Of a stretch of 64,000 nucleotides of DNA, positions 26,995 through 36,084 are shown piece after piece. The stretch lies in the NCBI RefSeq assembly GCF_003171675.1, contig NZ_QFZQ01000007.1, forward strand, positions 248,001-312,000. The letters run 5' to 3'. Position 1 is the stretch's first letter; each line of letters begins with the position of its first letter. The notes under the pieces were generated by a model. The model saw only the letters and a list, made by a program, of their open reading frames with translations, did not search any database and was not told the DNA's origin. The position numbers and the translations under genes were made by a program. Source of the DNA: Reichenbachiella versicolor. GTDB taxonomy: Bacteria; Bacteroidota; Bacteroidia; Cytophagales; Cyclobacteriaceae.

Positions 26995-27522
26995 TTAATC
27001 AAATTGTTTGTTATTGATCTCCTCGGCTCCTGCTTTTTCGAAAACAGACTTTATTTCAGCCTCGCTCATCTTTTGTTTATCGATGTCAACTACTACAACA
27101 TGCTTGTCATCAGTAATTCTTTCATCAAAAATCCTTGGTTTTGCCCAAGGCCTCAAATTACTCGCTACGAAGAAAGTACCACACATACCGAAAGCTGCCA
27201 ATAATACAGTCAACTCAAAAGTTACTGGGATAAAAGTAGGAAAAGGAAGGTGATCCTTACCACCAACAATCATTGGCCAATCAACAGCCATCATACCGAT
27301 CTGCATCGTCAATGCTAGCGTAGTACCTAACAATCCAAACAAGAATGCAGCGATAGATAAGTTTGATCTTTTATATCCTAATACGTCATCAATACCATGC
27401 ACTGGAAATGGAGAAAAGACTTCGTGAATCTTCACACCACTTTCTCTTACTTGAGGAATAGCTTTGAGTAATTCATCCTCATCGCTATATACACCTAAAA
27501 CAAAATTCTTATTACCGCTCAT
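26995..27522 (-). CDS. actD: Alternative Complex III subunit ActD (DUF3341)
   Basis: The 175-residue DUF3341 protein has a soluble N-terminal ferredoxin-like part (FVLGVYSDEDELLKAIPQVRESGVKIHEVFSPFPVHGID) and two membrane helices around residues 57-120, followed by a short soluble tail. In ACIII structures ActD is a peripheral membrane subunit without cofactors. It lies 2 bases after actC. Confidence 0.9.
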   Translation of the reverse strand: MSGNKNFVLGVYSDEDELLKAIPQVRESGVKIHEVFSPFPVHGIDDVLGYKRSNLSIAAFLFGLLGTTLALTMQIGMMAVDWPMIVGGKDHLPFPTFIPVTFELTVLLAAFGMCGTFFVASNLRPWAKPRIFDERITDDKHVVVVDIDKQKMSEAEIKSVFEKAGAEEINNKQFD

Positions 27523-27524
27523 TA

Positions 27525-28889
27525 TTATTTATCAGTTTTTTCGCCTGTTGTTTTGACAATACTCTTCACTTCTGCCATATTGATAACAGGGAAGAATTTT
27601 GCAAACAAGAAGAACAATGTGAAGAACAAACCAAATGTAAAAATGTAGACTCCAACGTCAACCCATGTAGGGTAGAACATTGCCCATGAAGAAGGTAAAA
27701 AGTCTCTGTGTAGCGAGGTAACAATAATTACAAATCTCTCAAACCACATACCTATGTTTACGATAATCGAAATGATAAAAGTAGCAGCGATATTAGTTCT
27801 GATTCTTTTGAACCAAAATAACTGAGGAGAAATTACATTACAAGTCATCATTGACCAATATGCCCAAGCATATGGACCTAAAGCTCTGTTGTAAAAAGCG
27901 TATTGTTCACCTTCAACACCAGAATACCAAGCTATAAAAAGTTCAGTGATATAGGCAATACCTACAATAGACCCCGTCACCATGATAATAATATTCATCA
28001 CGGACATGTGTTCCATCGTGATGTAATCCTCAAGGTTAAACACCCTTCTTGTAACAAGCAAAAGAGTCAATACCATCGCAAATCCAGAAAATATAGCACC
28101 AGCCACAAAATAAGGAGGAAAGATAGTCGTGTGCCAACCAGGAATCACAGAAGTTGCAAAGTCAAAAGATACGATTGTGTGTACTGAGAGTACTAACGGA
28201 GTAGCCAAACCAGCTAAAACAAGCGCTACAGTTTCATATCTTGACCAATCCTTTGCACCACCGGTCCATCCTAATGAAAGTGCTCCATATACGGCTTTCG
28301 AAATACCTGTCGCTCTATCTCTAATAGTAGCAAAATCAGGAACCAAACCTATATACCAAAAAACAAGTGATACAGAGAAATAAGTACTAATCGCAAATAC
28401 GTCCCAAAGAAGTGGTGAGTTGAAGTTCACCCAAAGAGAACCGTAAGTATTTGGTAATGGTAACGCCCAAATAGCTCCAATCCATGGTCTACCCATGTGA
28501 AGAAGTGGAAACTGCAGTGCACATATTACCGCAAAAATTGTCATGGCCTCTGCCGCTCTGTTGATCGACATTCTCCATCTCTGTCTGAAAAGGAGAAGAA
28601 TCGCAGAAATCAAAGTACCCGCGTGACCGATACCTACCCACCATACGAAGTTGGTGATATCCCAGGCCCAGCCTACTGTTTTATTAAGACCCCAGCTACC
28701 GATACCTTCCCAAACCAGGGTAAATACCGCATAAGCTCCGAAGCCAAGCAAAGCAAGAGACACCGCCATTGCAGCCATCCATGACTTCACTGGTTTCTCC
28801 TCTACTCTTTTGCAAATGTCTTCAGTTACGTCGTGTACAGTTTTGCCCCCTGTTACGAGTGGCTTACGAACTACTGCTTCTGAATGCAT
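27525..28889 (-). CDS. actC: Alternative Complex III subunit ActC (NrfD-like quinol-binding)
   Basis: This 454-residue NrfD/PsrC-family membrane protein has about ten helices. It shows [29 protein letters not shown]-type sequence (LLHMGRPW), [12 protein letters not shown] and FWFKRIRTN, which are the family landmarks for the quinol site and contact with the Fe-S subunit. ActC oxidises menaquinol and passes electrons to the ActB clusters. It is located between actB and actD. Confidence 0.92.
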   Translation of the reverse strand: MHSEAVVRKPLVTGGKTVHDVTEDICKRVEEKPVKSWMAAMAVSLALLGFGAYAVFTLVWEGIGSWGLNKTVGWAWDITNFVWWVGIGHAGTLISAILLLFRQRWRMSINRAAEAMTIFAVICALQFPLLHMGRPWIGAIWALPLPNTYGSLWVNFNSPLLWDVFAISTYFSVSLVFWYIGLVPDFATIRDRATGISKAVYGALSLGWTGGAKDWSRYETVALVLAGLATPLVLSVHTIVSFDFATSVIPGWHTTIFPPYFVAGAIFSGFAMVLTLLLVTRRVFNLEDYITMEHMSVMNIIIMVTGSIVGIAYITELFIAWYSGVEGEQYAFYNRALGPYAWAYWSMMTCNVISPQLFWFKRIRTNIAATFIISIIVNIGMWFERFVIIVTSLHRDFLPSSWAMFYPTWVDVGVYIFTFGLFFTLFFLFAKFFPVINMAEVKSIVKTTGEKTDK

Positions 28890-28912
28890 ATTCTTTTGAT
28901 TTATTATTAAGC

Positions 28913-31900
28913 TTAAGCTTCGTTTTCTTCTTTATTTCTAATCTTAGTGAAATACCACACATTTGGATCCACCCTTAACTCCTCTAACATATGATACGCT
29001 CTAGGTTCAGTCACTTCAAGATCCTTCTTACCTTTCTCGTTTTCAACTTCCTTGATTTTCAACATTTGAGAAATTTTAGAATTTGGATCCTTTAAGTCTC
29101 CAAATACAAGAGCCTCCGATGGACAAGCCGATGCACATGCAGAAGTAATTTCACCATCAACTGGTCTTCTTCCTTCCTGTTTAGCATTCAACTTACCAGC
29201 TTGTATTCTCTGAACACAGAATGAACACTTCTCCATTACTCCTCTAGCTCTTACAGTTACGTCTGGGTTCAATACCATCTTACCCAAGTCATTGTTCATA
29301 GAGGTGTTATCAGCAAACTGATCATTATCGTGGTATTTAAACCAGTTGAATCTTCTTACTTTATAAGGACAGTTATTCGCACAATATCTCGTACCAATAC
29401 ATCTATTGTAAGCCATTTGGTTAAGACCTTCCGAAGAGTGGTTAGTCGCAGCTACAGGACAAACTGTCTCACAAGGAGCATTGTTACACTGCTGGCACAT
29501 CATTGGCTGAAAAGTCACCTCAGGATTTTCTGCAGCAATTTCCATTGCCGTCAAATCTCCTTCTGGTGCATCACTACTGTAGTATCTATCAATTCTCAAC
29601 CACGTCATCTCACGTCTGTTAAGAACCTCTTCTTTACCTACAACTGGCACGTTGTTTTCCGCCTGACAAGAAACCGTACAAGCTCCACAGCCAGTACAAG
29701 AATTCAAGTCAATGGTCATTCCCCAGTGATGATTCGGATACTCATGACCTTTCCATAAAGATATCGTACCAGGTTTTTTAGCTCCACTATATGTAGAAAT
29801 CATCGGGTGATATCTACCCGCGCTTTCGTCCTTCTTATATTTTGATAAAATAGACTCCTGAACAACATTTTCTCTACCCATGTAAGTCTCATGAGTCTGA
29901 GTTTGTGCCACTCTATACTTCTCTCCGCTAAGCTCTAACTTAACCCCTGAAGTAACAGATTTGTTCTGAAACCCTTTAGTATTATCAATAAATGGATATG
30001 CGTTCACACCTACCTTATTGGCTACTTTACCTCCATTAGTTCTACCATATCCGAGGGCCAAACCAATAGTCCCAGCAGCTTGTCCAGGCTGAACTAAAGC
30101 CGGGGCCTTAATAGTTTGATTTCCTACAGTTAAAGAAACCAACTGCGTTTCCATATCTCCAAGAACCAATCCTAGTTCTTCTGCCATCTTAGGAGCTACA
30201 GTAATGTAATTGTCCCAAACAGATTTAGTGATTGGATCAGGCATCTCTTGTAACCAAGGATTGTTGGCTTGAATACCCGTACCTACAGAATAGTTTTCAT
30301 AAATAACTAACTCTAATCCTGAAGCAGGAGTAGAAACTTTTTGTGCAGCCGATGAAACATCGCCTACAAAAGTGATTTCTGTAGTCTCTATAGTCTTCTC
30401 AACAACTCCATCTTGAAGTAACTTATCCCAACCTGCTTGAATGTCACCTGTCAAACTAGCAGACCAAGAAGATTTCAACATATCAAAATAAGAAGCTGTA
30501 TCTCCAGCCCAAGCCAAGAAAGACTCTTGTGCCTGTCTCGTATCAAACAATGGAGAAATGGTAGGCTGAGAGAAACTGAACTTACCTGCTACCGGTTCGA
30601 AATCATTCCATGACTCTAGGTAGTGATTATCAGGAGCAATTACAGTTGCTAATGCTGCAGTTTCATCTTTTCTATCTGAAGTAGAAATCGAGAATTTTGC
30701 TTTCTTCAATCCAGTGGCGATCTGTGCACCTTGAGCATGATCATAAACTGGATTGGCATTATAAAAAATAACTCCATCATAGCTACCAGCATTCAGGCCT
30801 TTGATGAAGTTAATCATTTCTTTATCGTCACCTTTCTTAGTGTAGACAGCTGAATTCAAATTAATGGTTGCCCCATAAGAAGCCAACATTGAATTAATAC
30901 CGTTTACTAATACTTGAACATTTTCGTTATTCGATCCAGAAACTACTAATGACCTTCCTTTAGTTTTCAACAGATCAGCAGCTGCTTTCATCAATATCGC
31001 AGAATCAGCGATTTTTGGAGCCGAAACTTTAGACATACCAACTTTAGATGCTATTGCGTTGTAAAGGTTAGCAACAAACACCCCTTGTTCAGACGCTTTA
31101 ATAGCAGTTCTGTAATCAGCATTAGCACCAGTTAATGATAAGTTTGACTCAAAAGAATAGAGTCTTGACATTGACTTCTTACCATTACTTAATTTCCTTG
31201 TCTGAGCAAATTGCTTACTAAAAAGCGTTGGGTTAATCCAACTCCCTAAGAAATCCGCGTCGAAAGACACAATTGTGTCTGCCTTACTAAAATCATAGGA
31301 TGGAAGTGCCTTTATTCCAAAGCTACTTTCATTCGCTGAAAGAATACCACTTGCAGATACCTGATCGTATTGAACATGTACTAAGCTTGGATATTTATTT
31401 TGAAGACCTTCTATACTCTTTAAAGTAGATGGGCTATATACCGAGTTACTAACTAATGCTACTTTTTTAGCAGAAGATAATTGCTTAATAACTTCTTTAT
31501 CTAAATCTTCCCAAGAAACCTTCTTTCCTCCAAGCTCAGGAGCGGTCAATCTTTCTTTATCGTACAAAGAAAGAACCGAAGCCTGTGCTTGAGATGAAGT
31601 ACCTCCCCCTGACACGGAAGAAAGTTTGTTTCCATCAATTTTAATAGGACGACCTTCTCTCGTTTTAACTACTACTGAACAGTACTCACTTCCATTTACA
31701 TAAGTAGAAGCATAATAGTTAGGAACACCTGGGTCTACATCCGCGGGTTTGTTCAAGTAAGGGATAGCCTTTCTAACTGGGGTTTCACAAGCTGCAAGAG
31801 ATGCTGCTGCTACTCCAAATCCCATCAATTTCAAGAAATCCCTTCTAGATGCACCTGTTCCACCTTCAGCTTCTTCGCCTACTGGCAGGTACTCAGGAAA

Positions 31901-31984
31901 TTCTTTGTCAGCATATTTTTCGTACTCAGGGTTTTTGGTCAACTCCTCTAACCCTTTCCAATATTGCTTTTTGGTATTCTCCAT
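28913..31984 (-). CDS. actB: Alternative Complex III subunit ActB (Fe-S, molybdopterin-oxidoreductase-like)
   Basis: This 1023-residue protein starts with a Tat-type signal within a longer N-terminus ([21 protein letters not shown]). A large domain related to molybdopterin oxidoreductases (about 90-720) follows. In known ACIII complexes this domain has no molybdopterin. The C-terminal ferredoxin-like part (about 740-1000) holds cysteine groups [36 protein letters not shown] and CSFC...CASAC for four Fe-S clusters. I chose the ATG at 31982-31984 over an upstream TTG at 32002. Confidence 0.94.
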   Translation of the reverse strand: MENTKKQYWKGLEELTKNPEYEKYADKEFPEYLPVGEEAEGGTGASRRDFLKLMGFGVAAASLAACETPVRKAIPYLNKPADVDPGVPNYYASTYVNGSEYCSVVVKTREGRPIKIDGNKLSSVSGGGTSSQAQASVLSLYDKERLTAPELGGKKVSWEDLDKEVIKQLSSAKKVALVSNSVYSPSTLKSIEGLQNKYPSLVHVQYDQVSASGILSANESSFGIKALPSYDFSKADTIVSFDADFLGSWINPTLFSKQFAQTRKLSNGKKSMSRLYSFESNLSLTGANADYRTAIKASEQGVFVANLYNAIASKVGMSKVSAPKIADSAILMKAAADLLKTKGRSLVVSGSNNENVQVLVNGINSMLASYGATINLNSAVYTKKGDDKEMINFIKGLNAGSYDGVIFYNANPVYDHAQGAQIATGLKKAKFSISTSDRKDETAALATVIAPDNHYLESWNDFEPVAGKFSFSQPTISPLFDTRQAQESFLAWAGDTASYFDMLKSSWSASLTGDIQAGWDKLLQDGVVEKTIETTEITFVGDVSSAAQKVSTPASGLELVIYENYSVGTGIQANNPWLQEMPDPITKSVWDNYITVAPKMAEELGLVLGDMETQLVSLTVGNQTIKAPALVQPGQAAGTIGLALGYGRTNGGKVANKVGVNAYPFIDNTKGFQNKSVTSGVKLELSGEKYRVAQTQTHETYMGRENVVQESILSKYKKDESAGRYHPMISTYSGAKKPGTISLWKGHEYPNHHWGMTIDLNSCTGCGACTVSCQAENNVPVVGKEEVLNRREMTWLRIDRYYSSDAPEGDLTAMEIAAENPEVTFQPMMCQQCNNAPCETVCPVAATNHSSEGLNQMAYNRCIGTRYCANNCPYKVRRFNWFKYHDNDQFADNTSMNNDLGKMVLNPDVTVRARGVMEKCSFCVQRIQAGKLNAKQEGRRPVDGEITSACASACPSEALVFGDLKDPNSKISQMLKIKEVENEKGKKDLEVTEPRAYHMLEELRVDPNVWYFTKIRNKEENEA

Positions 31985-32014
31985 TTTATGATTGATTCCC
32001 AATTAAAATCTTAA

Positions 32015-33283
32015 TTAATAGTGACACTTAGAGCATTCCAATCCTCCAATGTCCTCTACTTTCATTGGCTCTTTACTCTTTTCTGCGTGGAGCTCGACTA
32101 GGTTGTCGTAGTATTCATTCCCTTTGGTATTGACATCAGTCTCTCTGTGACAGTTGATACACCATCCCATAGTTAATGGAGCATATTGATATACAACATC
32201 CATTTCTTCAATAGGGCCGTGACAAGTTTGACATTCTATTTCCGCCACATCTACATGTTGAGAGTGATTGAAGTAAGCCAAATCAGGCAAGTTATGAATT
32301 CTAACCCACTGGATAGGCTCGTTATTCTCAACCGCTGCATATATTTTTTGGATCTCTGGTGATTCAGTCTTAATAGATGAATGACAATTCATACAAATGT
32401 TTGGAGAAGGAATATTAGCATTCTTACTCTTTCTTACACCTGTATGACAATAGTTACAATCAATCTCATATTGACCCGCATGAATCTGATGAGAGAATGC
32501 TATTGGCTGCGTAGGCTGATAGCCTTGCTGCACTCCAATCGTGAACAACCCATCAATTACCGACTTCAAAACTATCGCGGTAAAGATAAAAGCAACTAAA
32601 CCCAGAAATGCGTTGCTTTTAACAAGTGCTCCAAAATCTGTAGTCTGTGAAGCAATTTCTTGATCCTCTACGCTTAATCCATCTTTCTGAGAAATATACT
32701 TCTTCAATAAACCTATGATCATGGCCAAAACAACCAAAATCAATACTAGAATTACTGTCAATACAATAAGAATAACATTGACAAAGGGAGAAGGACCTTG
32801 ATTCGTCGTAACAGCTGCGACATCGCCACTCTCAGCAGCGGCAGGTGCAGCAGCAGCTGGGTTCTTTGATGATTCTTGCTTGATGTAAGATATAATAGAA
32901 AGAATCTCTTCATTCTCGAAATCAAATGAAGTCATTTCCGTTTTGTTGTATTCGTTATACAACTTGACTGCATATGGATCTCCAGACTTTATTACTTTTT
33001 GAGAGTTCTTAACAAAAGCAGTTATCCACGCAACATCTCGTCTTTGATGCACGTTTTTCAACGCCGGCCCGACAACTTTGTCATGAATAGCGTGACAAAC
33101 TGTACAGTTTGCTTTGAATAGTTTCTCGCCACTAGCAATGACCGCTTCATCTGTAGGAATTCCATCATCCTGAGCAGAGACTTGAGCTGGTGTCAATACT
33201 ATAATAAGTATAAAGGAGAGAAGAAGGGCATACACACGATTGAGTGCTCCGCCGATTGAATTGAAACTTGTATTCTTAAACAT
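32015..33283 (-). CDS. actA: Alternative Complex III subunit ActA, multiheme cytochrome c fused to a monoheme domain
   Basis: The 422-residue product carries six CxxCH heme sites. One is in an N-terminal cytochrome c domain (60-64), then an Ala-rich linker (about 143-160) and two helices (about 168-192 and 226-245), then five in the C-terminal pentaheme part (276-280, 297-301, 351-355, 375-379, 417-421). ActA relays electrons out of ACIII. The start at 33283 gives a signal peptide (LLLSFILIIVLTPAQVSAQ). A longer reading from 33400 would place coding sequence over the promoter at 33314-33344 and is rejected. It is the first gene of the respiratory operon. Confidence 0.92.
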   Translation of the reverse strand: MFKNTSFNSIGGALNRVYALLLSFILIIVLTPAQVSAQDDGIPTDEAVIASGEKLFKANCTVCHAIHDKVVGPALKNVHQRRDVAWITAFVKNSQKVIKSGDPYAVKLYNEYNKTEMTSFDFENEEILSIISYIKQESSKNPAAAAPAAAESGDVAAVTTNQGPSPFVNVILIVLTVILVLILVVLAMIIGLLKKYISQKDGLSVEDQEIASQTTDFGALVKSNAFLGLVAFIFTAIVLKSVIDGLFTIGVQQGYQPTQPIAFSHQIHAGQYEIDCNYCHTGVRKSKNANIPSPNICMNCHSSIKTESPEIQKIYAAVENNEPIQWVRIHNLPDLAYFNHSQHVDVAEIECQTCHGPIEEMDVVYQYAPLTMGWCINCHRETDVNTKGNEYYDNLVELHAEKSKEPMKVEDIGGLECSKCHY

Positions 33284-33313
33284 CAGTTTTAGCTTTCCTT
33301 TTTTAAGTGGTTG

Positions 33314-33344
33314 CAAATGTAGTAGCGGGTATAATGATTTCAAA
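33314..33344 (-). promoter_or_regulatory. Promoter of the act/cox operon
   Basis: On the minus strand TTTG (33344-33341), exactly 19 bases, then TACATTTG (33321-33314). This is a perfect match to the Bacteroidota primary-sigma consensus TTTG-N19-TAnnTTTG. Transcription would start near 33307, leaving a leader of about 25 bases before the actA ATG. Confidence 0.8.
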
Positions 33345-33362
33345 AGCACCTTATGCCCTACA

Positions 33363-33490
33363 ATGTCCCTTTTTAACATCGCTACGTAAAACACGTACAT
33401 TTATAACTGAAAATCAATTAGTTAACAGTTTTGACTAAAGCTGATATTTACTCTATTTAGAATAATTACAAATTGAATGATTTATATCAT
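33363..33490. promoter_or_regulatory. Inverted repeats between actA and the PadR gene
   Basis: Three dyads lie in the divergent gap. ATGT-N9-ACAT is at 33363-33379, one base wider than the classical PadR half-site spacing. TACGT-N5-ACGTA is at 33383-33397. ATGAT-TTAT-ATCAT is at 33477-33490 and resembles an FNR/Crp-type box. The first two sit 20-55 bases upstream of the act -33 element. Their use as operators is inference. Confidence 0.4.
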
Positions 33491-33575
33491 TTAACCTCAT
33501 GTAATTAATCACTTTTCATATACATAAAGGTACAAGGCATGGGTTTTACCTTTGAGCATTACATCTTAATTATAC

Positions 33576-33902
33576 ATGGTTGATAAAGAATTATTAAAAG
33601 GTACTCTCAAAACAATAATATTAAGACTATTAAGCTCGTATGGAAGAATGCATGGCTACGAAATAGCAAAGAAAGCTAAGCAACTCACTCAGGGAAAAGT
33701 ATTAATAACGGAAGGTGCTTTGTACCCCGCGTTAAAAAAACTTACTGATGCTAAACTCATAAGCTGCGAGACTGGATTATATAACGGTCGTAAACGTAAA
33801 TACTATACAGTATCAGAGATTGGAAAAGACTGTGGTATTACAGATTATCAGAATTTTCTCGAATATACTCAGCACATGTTAGTTTTACTCAACCCTGAAT
33901 AA
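33576..33902 (+). CDS. PadR family transcriptional regulator
   Basis: The 108-residue protein is a small PadR winged helix: LKGTLKTIILRLLSSYGRMHGYEIAKKAKQLTQGK is the first part of the DNA-binding domain, and GALYPALKKLTDAKLISCETG with NGRKRKYYTVSEIGK is the recognition helix and wing. The short C-terminus suggests a type-2 PadR dimer. It is transcribed divergently from the 17-gene respiratory operon with a TACCTTTG -7 element at 33547-33554. Control of its own gene or of the act operon is plausible from position only. Confidence 0.88.
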   Translation: MVDKELLKGTLKTIILRLLSSYGRMHGYEIAKKAKQLTQGKVLITEGALYPALKKLTDAKLISCETGLYNGRKRKYYTVSEIGKDCGITDYQNFLEYTQHMLVLLNPE

Positions 33903-33919
33903 CCCTCTCATAGCCCAAA

Positions 33920-34591
33920 CTAGAAATCACTATCATCTGACTTTATTTTCATCAAAACGGTAAAGGCATCATTTATATCCTTTGACTCGACTACAATAGT
34001 AAACTCATTCGAAGTCGAAATTACCTCTATAATAGTAATACCATACCAAGCGATCATTTTAAATATATAGTAATACAGCCCATAAGCCTTTACATTTGAA
34101 GCTTTCAACTTTACTGTAGCTGAACTAAGCTGTCGGTGACCTGTAATCAATTGTTCATTTCTGAAAATACGCTTTACCCTATCCGTGAGGTTTTCACTAA
34201 CAATCAAAGTTCGCTCATACATACCTTGAGTAAAAGAACAATATGTATCTGATAAGTTCTGAATTTCATGAAGTAACTGAGTTTGATTTTCTGTTAAGGT
34301 TTTAGAGTTCGAATAAGTGTAGGTAGACAATCCCGATCGAACAAAAATATCACCTATATGGTCATGATAGTTTTTAGGGTTTAGATTTAATGCATTGTCT
34401 CCCATGGTTGATCTTCGTTTAAGCGCCATAAGAATAGAAGCCTCCGTAGCATCTTTCATTAACTCCTTTGAAACGAACGGCTTTAACATACGAGCCAATG
34501 ACGAGTAATTAATCAACCCAGCCCTCATAGCTTCTTCAACAAAAGGCATTTTACGAATGCCTTCATCAACTATATCAGATATTTTCTTCAC
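33920..34591 (-). CDS. Stand-alone ACT-like domain protein next to lysA
   Basis: This 223-residue protein has no named family that I can give. The C-terminal ~70 residues (VKLKASNVKAYGLYYYIFKM, then GITIIEVISTSNEFTIVVESKDINDAFTVLMKI) follow the beta-alpha-beta pattern of ACT domains of aspartate kinases. The N-terminal ~110 residues look like a helical, basic domain (FVEEAMRAGLINYSSLARML, EASILMALKRR). The start is GTG at 34589-34591, because an in-frame TAA lies just upstream and no ATG is available. It is divergent from lysA, which suggests a role in sensing lysine or another amino acid, but this is inference. Confidence 0.6.
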   Translation of the reverse strand: MKKISDIVDEGIRKMPFVEEAMRAGLINYSSLARMLKPFVSKELMKDATEASILMALKRRSTMGDNALNLNPKNYHDHIGDIFVRSGLSTYTYSNSKTLTENQTQLLHEIQNLSDTYCSFTQGMYERTLIVSENLTDRVKRIFRNEQLITGHRQLSSATVKLKASNVKAYGLYYYIFKMIAWYGITIIEVISTSNEFTIVVESKDINDAFTVLMKIKSDDSDF

Positions 34592-34643
34592 TTTGTTAAA
34601 TATTTAACACGATGCAAATTTTATGAAAATAATTCACATTTCT

Positions 34644-34674
34644 TTTATGGTGGAATTACTGACAAATACTTTTG
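34644..34674 (+). promoter_or_regulatory. Probable lysA promoter
   Basis: TTTA at 34644-34647, 19 bases, then TACTTTTG at 34667-34674. It matches the Bacteroidota consensus except for one base in the -33 element. The expected start near 34681 is about 23 bases before the lysA ATG. Confidence 0.6.
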
Positions 34675-34703
34675 GAGGATTAATTCAATGAAAAATTCAG
34701 AAA

Positions 34704-35873
34704 ATGAGAGTGAAAACGCCTTTTTACCATTATGATATGGAGTTGTTGGAAAACACCCTCCAAGCGCTTAACAATGCGATACCTAGTCCAAATTTCAAGG
34801 TACATTACGCAATTAAGGCTAATGCTGAAAAACGTGTTCTTGAATTAATTCAAAAATATGGTTTTGGTGCCGACTGTGTTAGTGGCAATGAAGTACAAAC
34901 TGCTATCGATACTGGCTTTAACCCTAACGAGGTTGTACTTGCAGGTGTTGGTAAATCAGATGATGAACTCATTACTGCTATTTCTAACAATATTCACAGC
35001 ATTAATTGTGAATCCATTGAAGAACTGGAAGTAATTAATGAAATCGCTGGAAACCTTAACAAAACTGCTGACATTTCATTCCGAATTAATCCGAATGTGG
35101 ATGCCAAAACACATGCTAAAATCACTACTGGCCTTAGTGAAAATAAATTTGGCATTCCAATTAGTGAAGTAGGAAGAGCTGTAGAAGAAATCAACAAAAT
35201 GCAGCACCTTCATTTGAAAGGCATTCATTTTCATATTGGATCTCAAATCTTATCTATGGATCCATTTGTTAAGTTGTGTAAGCAAGTAAACACTTTGTTG
35301 GAAGATCTAGAGGCTTCGGGCGTGGAACTAGAACATATTAATGTTGGTGGCGGATTGGGCATCGATTATTTAAATCCTGAAGAAAATCCGATTCCGGATT
35401 TCGAAGGGTATTTCAAAACCTTTCATCAGCACTTAAAAGTACGAGATGGACAAACAGTTCATTTTGAACTAGGAAGATCCGTGGTAGGACAATGTGGTTC
35501 ATTGATCTCTAAAGTACTTTATATAAAGAAAGGAGCAACCAAGAATTTCGCAATCATAGATGCCGGAATGACAGAGCTAATAAGACCTGCACTTTATGAT
35601 TCTTACCATAAAATTGAAAATATTACCGCCGACAGTGCGTTAGGAATAGATAATTACTCTGTTGTAGGACCGATTTGTGAGAGTTCTGATGTTTTTGGTG
35701 AGTTGGAAATGCCAATTACCAAAAGAGGTGACTACCTTTGCATCAAATCCGCAGGAGCTTATGGGCAAGTTTTAAGTTCTAATTATAACTTGCGAGACAA
35801 AGCAGCTACGGTTTATTCAGATGAAATGTCATTAGACGAATGTCTAGATCAGCAAAATGCTGAATTGGCATAA
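34704..35873 (+). CDS. lysA: Diaminopimelate decarboxylase
   Basis: This 389-residue PLP enzyme makes L-lysine from meso-diaminopimelate, the last step of the pathway. The PLP lysine is Lys38 in VHYAIKANAEKRVL. Other fold-III landmarks are GADCVSGNEVQTAI, FRINPNVDAKTHAKITTGLSENKFG-type sequence, HLKGIHFHIGSQI, GGGLGIDY, ELGRSVVG and the active-site Cys in VVGPICESSD. It has a promoter at 34644 and a strong terminator at 35899, so it is probably monocistronic. Confidence 0.95.
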   Translation: MRVKTPFYHYDMELLENTLQALNNAIPSPNFKVHYAIKANAEKRVLELIQKYGFGADCVSGNEVQTAIDTGFNPNEVVLAGVGKSDDELITAISNNIHSINCESIEELEVINEIAGNLNKTADISFRINPNVDAKTHAKITTGLSENKFGIPISEVGRAVEEINKMQHLHLKGIHFHIGSQILSMDPFVKLCKQVNTLLEDLEASGVELEHINVGGGLGIDYLNPEENPIPDFEGYFKTFHQHLKVRDGQTVHFELGRSVVGQCGSLISKVLYIKKGATKNFAIIDAGMTELIRPALYDSYHKIENITADSALGIDNYSVVGPICESSDVFGELEMPITKRGDYLCIKSAGAYGQVLSSNYNLRDKAATVYSDEMSLDECLDQQNAELA

Positions 35874-35898
35874 AGATCTACTTCTATATTAATTACTT

Positions 35899-35937
35899 AA
35901 AGCAAGTCCCTTGATTGTGGCTTGCTTTTCTTTTTTC
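35899..35937 (+). terminator. Terminator after lysA
   Basis: AAAGCAAG pairs with CTTGCTTT around a 14-base loop, followed by CTTTTTT. It lies 26 bases past the lysA stop. Confidence 0.8.
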
Positions 35938-36084
35938 TAAGTCTTTATCCAATTCATTGATTAGTCACAACCTGAATATGAATAAAGCAATGAACGCTAA
36001 TCCCATATTGCTTGGAATATACAATACAATGATATATTTGCTGGCAGTTCAAAAAGACACTATAGTCTCATCATCCAAATTCCT

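Noticed and set aside
29330-29758. 142-codon frame antisense to actB
   Set aside because: It lies opposite the Fe-S cluster motifs of actB; Ser/Thr/Arg-rich shadow translation.
28913-31984. Catalytic molybdenum oxidoreductase
   Set aside because: Gene context (actA, actC-F) identifies it as ActB, in which the related domain has no molybdopterin.
33284-33400. N-terminal extension of actA to 33400
   Set aside because: It would run through a perfect promoter at 33314-33344 and place the signal peptide internally; the ATG at 33283 fits both.
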